Shown here in pieces: positions 1 to 4,641 of a DNA stretch of 5,785 nucleotides. Each line of letters starts with the position of its first letter. Within the stretch, counting starts at the first letter, position 1. Source of the DNA: Pseudomonadota bacterium. GTDB taxonomy: Bacteria > Pseudomonadota > Alphaproteobacteria > Sphingomonadales > Sphingomonadaceae. The translations under genes and the position numbers were made by a program. Location: the NCBI GenBank assembly GCA_023432995.1, contig JAEZES010000143.1:1-5785 (forward strand). Direction: 5' to 3'. The notes beneath the pieces were generated by a model. It was not told where the DNA came from. It searched no databases and saw only the letters and a program-made list of their open reading frames with translations.

Positions 1-1
1 C

Positions 2-10
2 TGTAACATC
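2..10 (+). promoter_or_regulatory. Possible right half of a Zur box, cut by the window edge
   Basis: The sequence TGTAACATC resembles the right arm (ATAACATC) of the palindromic Zur operator described for alphaproteobacteria, which represses zinc uptake genes when zinc is plentiful. The left arm would lie outside the window, so the palindrome cannot be seen. Support comes from its place 33 bases before a ZnuD-like receptor gene. A nine-base partial match is weak evidence on its own. Confidence 0.2.
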
Positions 11-16
11 GATTCG

Positions 17-25
17 CCCCCCCCC
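17..25 (+). repeat. Poly-C tract (C9) in the leader of the receptor gene
   Basis: Nine consecutive C's end 18 bases before the receptor ATG, in the untranslated leader or promoter. Homopolymer tracts of this size upstream of outer-membrane protein genes cause slipped-strand expression switching in some bacteria (for example fetA in Neisseria). Here the tract is only seen, and any switching role is inferred. It could also simply reflect high GC or a sequencing length error. Confidence 0.5.
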
Positions 26-43
26 GACCGAGACCCCGATCCC

Positions 44-2191
44 ATGCGTTCCCAATGCGCGCTGCTCGCCGCCTCCAGTCTTGCCCTTTCGGTTCCCGCC
101 CTGGCGCAGGACCCGCCGGTGCCCGCCGACGCGGGCTCTTCGGTTCCGGTTACCGACGACGACGGCGACGACTTTCACGGCGTCATCTACGTGACCGCCA
201 GCGGGCTCGAGCGGCTCGACATGCTCGCGGGAACCTCGCTGGTCGAGGGGGACGCGCTGCAGCGCAACCTCGCGGGGCAGATTGGCGACGTCCTCGCAAA
301 GCTTCCGGGCGTCTCGGCCACCAGCTTCTCGCCCGGCGCGTCGCGGCCCGTGCTGCGCGGCCTGGGCGGCGATCGCGTGCGCGTGCTGGTCGACGGGATC
401 GGCGCGATCGACGCGTCGAACACCTCGGCCGACCACGCGGTGACGATCGATCCCCTGACCGCCGACCGTATCGAGGTGCTGCGCGGCCCGGCGGTGCTGC
501 TCTACGGCAGCTCGGCGATCGGCGGCGCGGTCAACGTGATCGGCAAGCGCATCCCGCTGCGCGTGCCCGACGAGGCGGTTCATATCGACGGTCTCGCCGC
601 GCTCGATACCGCCTACGACTTGCGCGAGGGCGGCGTATCGCTCGACCTGCCGCTGGCCCCTGCGCTGGCGTTCCACGTCGACGGTTCGTGGCGCCGCACC
701 GACGATGTCGAGATCGCCGGCTTCGCGCCGTCCGCTGCGCTGCGACAGGAACTGCTCGCCGACGCAGCCGAGGAACTCGACGAAGGCCATCTCGAAGAGG
801 CCGAGGCTCTGACCCAGGCGGCCGGCGCGCGCGGCGTGCTGCCGTCGAGCGCGACGGAGACGGTCTCGCTCGGCAGCGGGCTCGCGTGGATCGGCAGCGG
901 CGCCAGCTTCGGCGTCTCGCTCGGCTACTACGACAGCCGCTACGGCGTCCCCACGCGGCCGGGCGCGCACCACGCGCACGACGACGGCGAAGAGGAGCAG
1001 GAAGGCCACGAGCACGGCGCGGAGCCGGTGTCGATCTCGCTCGAGCAGTGGCGGGCGGACTTGCGCGGCTCGGTTGCGCTCGGCGCCGGGGTCTTCGAGG
1101 AACTGACCACCCGCTGGGCCTATTCGGACTATTCGCACGTCGAACTGGAGGGCGCCGCGATCGGCACGCGTTTCGCCGTCGAGGGGATTGAGGGCCGGGT
1201 CGAACTCGCACAGCGCCGACGCGGCGGCTGGAGCGGGTCGATCGGCGGGCAGTATCTGTACCGCGACTTCGCGGCCGCGGGCGCCGAGGCGTTCGTCCCG
1301 GCCAACGCGACCGAGAGCCTGGCGCTGTTCACGCTGCAGGAGATCGAGCTCGATCCGTTCGAGATCGAGGCCGGCGCGCGCTACGAGCGGGTCCGGCTCG
1401 AGGCGGAAGGGCTGGGCACCGGACGAACCTTCGACACGTTCTCCGCTGCGCTCGGCCTCGCGTGGAGCCCGGTGCGGGACCTGCGGCTCGGCCTCAACGG
1501 CTCGCGCGCGGCACGCGCCCCGTCGGCCGAGGAGCTGTTCGCCGACGGGCCGCATATCGCCACCCAGCAATTCGAGATCGGCAACCCCGGGCTGTCCCAG
1601 GAAACCGCCTGGGGCGTGGAGGCTTACGCGCGCGGCGGTCTCGGTGGCGCCGACTTCGGCCTCACCGTCTATCGCAGCTGGTTCGACGACTTCGTCTACC
1701 TCGACGCGACCGGAGAGATGCGCGACGGCCTGCCGCTCTTCCGCCAGATGCAGCAGGGTGCCGATCACTTCGGCGTCGAGGCCGAGGCGAGCGTGCGGCT
1801 GGTCGACGCCGGGGGCTTCCGCTGGGTCGGCGAGGTCCAGGGCGACTACGTGCGGGCGACGCTGGCCGACGGCTCGCCGGTGCCGCGGATTCCGCCGTTG
1901 AGCCTGCTCGGCGCGCTCGAGGCGCAGTCCGACCGGCTCGACCTGCGCGCCGAACTGCAGTGGTTCGATGCGCAGGACCGTCTGGCGGCGTTCGAGACGC
2001 CGACCGACGGTTTCGCGCAGGTCAATCTGTCGCTCGCCTGGAAGCCCTTGCGTGGCAGCAACAACGTCACCGTCCTGATGCAAGCCGACAACGTGCTCGA
2101 CGCCGAGGGCCGCCGCCACGCCAGCGTGACCAAGGACTTCGTGCCGCTGGCTGGCCGGAACGTGAAGTTGAGCGTGAAGGGCAGTTTTTGA
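44..2191 (+). CDS. TonB-dependent outer-membrane receptor, ZnuD-like (probable zinc uptake)
   Basis: This is a complete 715-residue TonB-dependent receptor, of normal length, which would use TonB-ExbB-ExbD energy to bring a ligand across the outer membrane. Residues 1-21 form a signal peptide ending in ALA before Gln22. A TonB-box-like stretch (VIYVTA) lies at 47-52, the plug at about 60-168 with LPGV, RPVLRGL, RVRVLVDG and IEVLRGPAVLLYGSSAIGGAVNVI, and the beta barrel follows. The chain ends in Phe715, the usual outer-membrane C-terminal signal. Residues 309-324 carry five His (309, 310, 312, 322, 324) among seven Asp/Glu, which, with the plug style, points to ZnuD-type zinc receptors. The ATG at 44 is chosen because it gives the signal peptide directly; its Shine-Dalgarno is weak. 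No partner genes are next to it. The TonB-receptor call is near certain; zinc as substrate is inferred, and copper, nickel or a chelated metal remain possible. Confidence 0.95.
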   Translation: MRSQCALLAASSLALSVPALAQDPPVPADAGSSVPVTDDDGDDFHGVIYVTASGLERLDMLAGTSLVEGDALQRNLAGQIGDVLAKLPGVSATSFSPGASRPVLRGLGGDRVRVLVDGIGAIDASNTSADHAVTIDPLTADRIEVLRGPAVLLYGSSAIGGAVNVIGKRIPLRVPDEAVHIDGLAALDTAYDLREGGVSLDLPLAPALAFHVDGSWRRTDDVEIAGFAPSAALRQELLADAAEELDEGHLEEAEALTQAAGARGVLPSSATETVSLGSGLAWIGSGASFGVSLGYYDSRYGVPTRPGAHHAHDDGEEEQEGHEHGAEPVSISLEQWRADLRGSVALGAGVFEELTTRWAYSDYSHVELEGAAIGTRFAVEGIEGRVELAQRRRGGWSGSIGGQYLYRDFAAAGAEAFVPANATESLALFTLQEIELDPFEIEAGARYERVRLEAEGLGTGRTFDTFSAALGLAWSPVRDLRLGLNGSRAARAPSAEELFADGPHIATQQFEIGNPGLSQETAWGVEAYARGGLGGADFGLTVYRSWFDDFVYLDATGEMRDGLPLFRQMQQGADHFGVEAEASVRLVDAGGFRWVGEVQGDYVRATLADGSPVPRIPPLSLLGALEAQSDRLDLRAELQWFDAQDRLAAFETPTDGFAQVNLSLAWKPLRGSNNVTVLMQADNVLDAEGRRHASVTKDFVPLAGRNVKLSVKGSF

Positions 2192-2196
2192 AACCG

Positions 2197-2350
2197 ATCC
2201 TCCCTGTCCGGCGAAGCCGGATGGGGAGGCAGCAGACGCCGCAGGCGGCTGACGGAGGGGCTTTGCGACGTAGCCATGCCCCGCGAGCCCCTCCACCACT
2301 CGCCTTCGGCGAGCGGTCCCCCTTCCCCATCCCCGCTGGCGCGAGGATGG
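2197..2350. repeat. Multi-hairpin intergenic repeat element 1 between convergent genes
   Basis: Almost all of the gap between the receptor and SnoaL genes is nested inverted repeats. The outermost arms are ATCCTC (2197-2202) and GAGGAT (2343-2348). ATGGGG at 2221-2226 can pair with CCCCAT at 2325-2330. GGAGGGGCT (2254-2262) pairs with AGCCCCTCC (2286-2294). Local hairpins lie at 2199-2229, 2238-2249, 2299-2313 (CTCGCC, loop TTC, GGCGAG) and 2327-2350 (CCATCC with GGATGG). From memory, not a search, sphingomonad genomes carry many intergenic copies of a repeat with this GGAGGGGCT / AGCCCCTCC core. It encodes no evident protein. It probably behaves as a REP/MITE-like dispersed element and may help end transcription from both sides. 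Confidence 0.65.
2199..2229. terminator. Strong hairpin just downstream of the receptor stop, possible bidirectional terminator
   Basis: A 14-bp stem (2199-2212 with 2216-2229) closed by a GAA loop starts 8 bases after the receptor stop codon. Twelve pairs are Watson-Crick and two are G-T wobbles (2205/2223 and 2206/2222). No T-run follows on either strand, so it is not a classical intrinsic terminator. It is part of repeat element 1. A role in transcript ending or 3'-end protection is inferred from its place between convergent genes. Confidence 0.4.
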
Positions 2351-2363
2351 AGTGGATCTGGCG

Positions 2364-2960
2364 TCAAACCTCGTCGTAGTGGAACGGCGCGATCACCGGC
2401 TCCGGGTATGCCTCGTAGTCCATCGTCGGCGGCCGGTCCGGCGCGAGGCCCTCAATCGAGCGCAGCAGCCTGACCCCGCTGCGGTGCCAGCCTTCGTCGT
2501 ACTCGGTGTAGAAGTTGACCACGCCATGCAGGCTGGCGATGCGCCAGCGGCCGTCCTCGCGGACGTAGGCGTTCTCGTAAGTCGCCTCGCCCCAGCGGCC
2601 CTCGTGGCCGAGCCGGCCGACCATCATCAGCGTGCGCCAGCGGCCGCGCGCGCTGCCCGCTTCGCTGTCGATGTGCAGCACCGGCTGCAGCTGCATATGG
2701 TTGTAGAGCGTGCCGTGGCCGTAAGGCGGCAGATGCCGCAGATACTCGCGCAACCGCGCGCGGCCGACGTAGACTCCACGCCCGGCGATCTCGAGCGTGC
2801 CGTCGCGTGCGAACAGGTCGGCCGCCTTGTCCCACAGGCCCTTGTCGACATAGTAGCCGTAGGCTCCCTGCAGGTTGACGAGGTCGCGGTAGTCCTCGGC
2901 CGCCTGGGCTCGCCGCTCGAGCCGCTCGATCCGCTCGAGCAGCGCTGCGATGTCCGCCAT
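2364..2960 (-). CDS. SnoaL-like / NTF2-fold family protein
   Basis: This 198-residue protein has the pattern of the SnoaL-like (NTF2-fold) family, small cone-shaped barrels that act as cyclases, isomerases, hydratases or dehydratases or simply bind ligand. Residues 5-28 form an amphipathic, charged helix (LLERIERLERRAQAAEDYRD) that could be a short coiled coil. The fold spans about 20-150, with AYGYYVDKGLWDKAADLFARDGTLEI at 33-58, a Tyr-Asn-His (86-88) in the cavity region, and a final strand with DGRWRIASLHGVVNFYTEY at 136-154. There is no signal peptide and it is probably cytoplasmic. The start at 2958-2960 follows a purine-rich GGGAGGGGAG sequence a few bases upstream. It lies 18 bases after the doxX stop on the same strand, so it is probably the second gene of that operon. 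The substrate cannot be told. Fold confidence is good; function is open. Confidence 0.85.
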   Translation of the reverse strand: MADIAALLERIERLERRAQAAEDYRDLVNLQGAYGYYVDKGLWDKAADLFARDGTLEIAGRGVYVGRARLREYLRHLPPYGHGTLYNHMQLQPVLHIDSEAGSARGRWRTLMMVGRLGHEGRWGEATYENAYVREDGRWRIASLHGVVNFYTEYDEGWHRSGVRLLRSIEGLAPDRPPTMDYEAYPEPVIAPFHYDEV

Positions 2961-2978
2961 TCTCCCCTCCCTGTGTCG

Positions 2979-3509
2979 TCAGAACCAGCGTCGCTTCGGC
3001 CTTACCGCGGCGACGCCATCGCCGTCGACATCGGTGACGACCGTGCGTGGCGCTGCCGCCACGCCTTCGGCCACGCCCTCGGCGCGCGCGGCGCGCAGCT
3101 CGGCATCGTAGGTCCGTCGCCGCTCCCGCATGTAGTCGAACGTCCCGCGCACCTGGCCGTAGGCGAAGGTCATCGCCAGCCCGCCCATGATCGCGAGGTT
3201 CTTCAGCGCCAGCGTGCCCTGCAGCGGGTCGGCGAACTCGTTGTGGAAGAAGAAGATCGTCAGCCCCACGAACACGAACAGGGCGAGCGCGGTCAGCCGC
3301 GTCATCAGCCCGATCGCCAGCAGCAGGCCCCCGACCAGTTCGAACACGCCCGTCGGCAGCGCGAAGCTGGCCGAGAGGTTAGTCGCCTCGAGCATCTGCC
3401 CGGTCGGCGCTGGATTGGCGATCTTCTGCGCGCCCGAAACGATGAACATCACGGCCAAGAGCAGGCGGCCGAGTACAGCGGCAATCACGGACATGGCGTT
3501 GCTCCCCAT
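2979..3509 (-). CDS. DoxX family integral membrane protein
   Basis: The 176-residue product is a DoxX-family inner-membrane protein with four hydrophobic segments at about 9-26, 48-68, 72-89 and 100-118. Family-type stretches are GRLLLAVMFIVSGAQKI near the first helix and FHNEFADPLQGTLALKNLAIMGGLAM around the fourth. DoxX relatives include a thiosulfate:quinone oxidoreductase subunit and proteins linked to redox stress, but most are uncharacterised, so no reaction is assigned. After the last helix comes a charged tail of about 58 residues (119-176), longer than the minimal family, with an Arg/Glu/Ala-rich helix, then D160-V-D-G-D-G165, which fits the DxDxDG calcium-loop pattern. The start is ambiguous: the ATG at 3507-3509 has GGGAGAG upstream inside a hairpin, while Met6 (3492-3494) has an exposed GGGGAG at good spacing and begins MSVIAAVLGR, as many relatives do. 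The SnoaL-like gene follows after 18 bases. Confidence 0.9.
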   Translation of the reverse strand: MGSNAMSVIAAVLGRLLLAVMFIVSGAQKIANPAPTGQMLEATNLSASFALPTGVFELVGGLLLAIGLMTRLTALALFVFVGLTIFFFHNEFADPLQGTLALKNLAIMGGLAMTFAYGQVRGTFDYMRERRRTYDAELRAARAEGVAEGVAAAPRTVVTDVDGDGVAAVRPKRRWF

Positions 3510-3513
3510 CGCG

Positions 3514-3534
3514 GCTCTCCCGGCCGTGGAGAGC
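3514..3534 (-). promoter_or_regulatory. 7-bp inverted repeat over the doxX ribosome-binding region
   Basis: GCTCTCC (3514-3520) and GGAGAGC (3528-3534) are perfect inverted repeats with a 7-base spacer that is itself nearly palindromic (CGGCCG at 3521-3526). On the minus strand the arm next to the gene contains the GGGAGAG Shine-Dalgarno of the upstream doxX ATG, so in mRNA the hairpin would hide it. On DNA it could equally be a repressor operator. Which applies, or whether it is chance, depends on the unknown transcription start. Confidence 0.4.
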
Positions 3535-3644
3535 TAACGCGCATCGCGGCGAATGGTGCCTTGCGGGTTACCTCGTGGAGGCAGGTCGGCCCTTCGTCGA
3601 TTGGGAGTTCGGATGGATGCTCGGGCGGCGCAGGGTGCAGCAAC

Positions 3645-3650
3645 GGAGGA
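3645..3650 (+). promoter_or_regulatory. Shine-Dalgarno sequence of the small exported peptide
   Basis: GGAGGA lies 6 bases upstream of the ATG at 3657, close to the ideal complement of the 16S rRNA end. It is the main reason for taking this short frame as a real gene and for choosing this start. Confidence 0.55.
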
Positions 3651-3656
3651 CTGCCC

Positions 3657-3833
3657 ATGCGAAAACTTGTGATGGCGACGACCCTCGGATGCCTCGCCGT
3701 GGCGACTGCAGCGGATGCGCATGTCGCCGGAAAGAGCCCCGCGCCGTGCCTTTACGGTGTCGCCGACGGGGATCTCGTGACAGAGGTCGCGAGCCTCGGC
3801 GCGCGCCGCCTGCCCGGAATGGGCTTGGTCTAG
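3657..3833 (+). CDS. Small exported peptide of unknown function (58 aa)
   Basis: I do not recognise a family for this 58-residue product. A strong Shine-Dalgarno, GGAGGA at 3645-3650, sits 6 bases before the ATG. Residues 1-21 look like a Sec signal peptide: Arg2-Lys3, a hydrophobic core (LVMATTLGCLAVATA) and an Ala-Asp-Ala cleavage site before His22. The mature part would be 37 residues (22-58) with a single Cys31 and a region around ADGDLVTEVASLGARR. Cys12 is not in a good lipobox, so a lipoprotein is unlikely. It is divergent from doxX and convergent with dcd, overlapping dcd by 4 bases at a shared CTAG. Its codons use A or T in third position more often than the neighbours (CGA, AAA, CTT, GGA, GCA, ACA), which may mean recent arrival or relaxed selection. 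It could also be the remnant of a longer secreted protein. Confidence 0.6.
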   Translation: MRKLVMATTLGCLAVATAADAHVAGKSPAPCLYGVADGDLVTEVASLGARRLPGMGLV

Positions 3834-4384
3834 AGCTTCGGCAGCGTCACGCCGCGCTGCCCCATGTACTTGCCCGACCGGTCCGAATAGCTGGTCTCGC
3901 ACGGCTCGTTGCCGTGCAGGAACAGGAACTGGCAGGCGCCCTCGTTGGCGTAGATCTTGGCCGGCAGCGGCGTGGTGTTGGAGAACTCGAGCGTGACGTG
4001 GCCTTCCCACTCGGGTTCGAGCGGGGTCACGTTCACGATAATGCCGCAGCGCGCGTAAGTGCTCTTGCCGAGGCAGATCACCAGCACGTCGCGCGGGATG
4101 CGGAAGTACTCGACCGTGCGCGCCAGCACGAAGCTGTTCGGCGGGATCACACAGACGTCGGTTTTGCGGTCGACGAAGCTGTTGCCGGAGAAGTCCTTCG
4201 GGTCGACCACCGCGTTGTCGACGTTGGTGAAGATCTTGAACTCGTCGGCCACGCGCGCGTCGTAGCCGTACGAGCTGAGCCCGTAGGAGATCACCCCCTC
4301 GCGCTTCTGGTGCTCGACGAACGGCTCGATCATCCCGCTGTGGCGGACTTCGTTGCGAATCCAGCGATCGGAAAGAATGGCCAT
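3830..4384 (-). CDS. dcd: dCTP deaminase
   Basis: Dcd converts dCTP to dUTP and ammonia in the cytoplasm, supplying dUMP for thymidylate synthesis after dUTPase acts. The 184-residue product is a full-length member, slightly shorter than the E. coli enzyme (193). The N-terminus is MAILSDRWIRNEV; SSYGYDARVADEF at 37-49 is typical of the family; GKSTYAR (106-112) holds Ser108 and Arg112, and VTLEF (130-134) holds the catalytic Glu133, matching E. coli Ser111, Arg115 and Glu138. EGACQFLF at 148-155 and the ending KYMGQRGVTLPKL are also typical, so the stop is natural. Such enzymes form homotrimers and are feedback-inhibited by dTTP. No clear Shine-Dalgarno precedes the ATG at 4382-4384, but this start gives the canonical N-terminus. 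Its stop shares CTAG with the small peptide gene on the other strand. Confidence 0.97.
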   Translation of the reverse strand: MAILSDRWIRNEVRHSGMIEPFVEHQKREGVISYGLSSYGYDARVADEFKIFTNVDNAVVDPKDFSGNSFVDRKTDVCVIPPNSFVLARTVEYFRIPRDVLVICLGKSTYARCGIIVNVTPLEPEWEGHVTLEFSNTTPLPAKIYANEGACQFLFLHGNEPCETSYSDRSGKYMGQRGVTLPKL

Positions 4385-4427
4385 CGGCGAGGGATTCCGG
4401 AGCGGCGCGGGCGGGGCAAGGGACGCG

Positions 4428-4442
4428 CGGGGTTTTCCCCCG
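4428..4442. other. Short GC hairpin in the dcd leader
   Basis: CGGGG (4428-4432) and CCCCG (4438-4442) flank a TTTTC loop, 44 bases before the dcd start codon. The five G-C pairs could form in the dcd 5' leader RNA. There is no T-run after it on the minus strand, so it is not a terminator. No function can be assigned. Confidence 0.3.
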
Positions 4443-4458
4443 GTTAAGAGGGGAGGAA

Positions 4459-4631
4459 GCCCTCATCCAAGCTACGCTAACCGCCTGCGGCGGTAAGCTT
4501 CGCTACTCTTCTCCAGCCAGCGGGAGAAGAAGTGTGGCCGCTGGCGTTTGCCACATCTTCTCCCACTCGTGGGACAAGGATACGCAGACCAGGGGCTGCG
4601 AAGCAGGCCCTGGTCGGAGTTGGATGAGGGC
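4459..4631. repeat. Multi-hairpin intergenic repeat element 2, 12-bp terminal inverted repeats
   Basis: The element is bounded by a perfect 12-bp inverted repeat, GCCCTCATCCAA (4459-4470) and TTGGATGAGGGC (4620-4631). Inside are ACCGCC-TGC-GGCGGT (4480-4494); TCTTCTCC (4507-4514) with GGAGAAGA (4523-4530); an alternative long stem pairing 4522-4530 with 4556-4564 and 4533-4538 with 4550-4555; TCCCAC with GTGGGA (4561-4574); and GACCAGGG (4587-4594) with CCCTGGTC (4608-4615). An 11-base near-identical direct repeat lies at 4469-4479 and 4496-4506. There is no open frame for a transposase and I see no clear target-site duplication. It looks like a non-autonomous dispersed element (MITE- or REP-like). 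It lies 10 bases past the putA stop and within the dcd leader, so it may affect transcription or mRNA decay between them. Confidence 0.65.
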
Positions 4632-4641
4632 CCTTTCCCCC

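Noticed and set aside
3797..3808. Perfect 12-base palindrome CGGCGCGCGCCG near the end of the small peptide gene
   Set aside because: Made only of C and G in very GC-rich DNA, with no loop for a hairpin; similar runs occur inside the TonB receptor, doxX and putA genes.
2352..3833. A 493-codon plus-strand open frame across the SnoaL-like and doxX genes
   Set aside because: It runs opposite two well-supported genes; its protein is low-complexity with no fold or motif. Only its last 58 codons, from the Met at 3657, look real.
3534..4466. A 310-codon minus-strand frame overlapping dcd
   Set aside because: It is a frame-shifted shadow of dcd, rich in Arg, Ala and Pro, while the dcd frame holds all catalytic residues.
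4440..4470. A possible sigma-70 promoter for dcd: TTGGAT, then a 17-base spacer, then TTAACC on the minus strand
   Set aside because: Only three of six bases match the -35 consensus and the -10 match is poor, so the good spacing is probably chance. It would have meant a promoter starting at the repeat end.
4459..4631. Element 2 as a riboswitch or other structured regulatory RNA for dcd
   Set aside because: No known riboswitch motif is apparent, and the symmetric terminal inverted repeats fit a dispersed element better.
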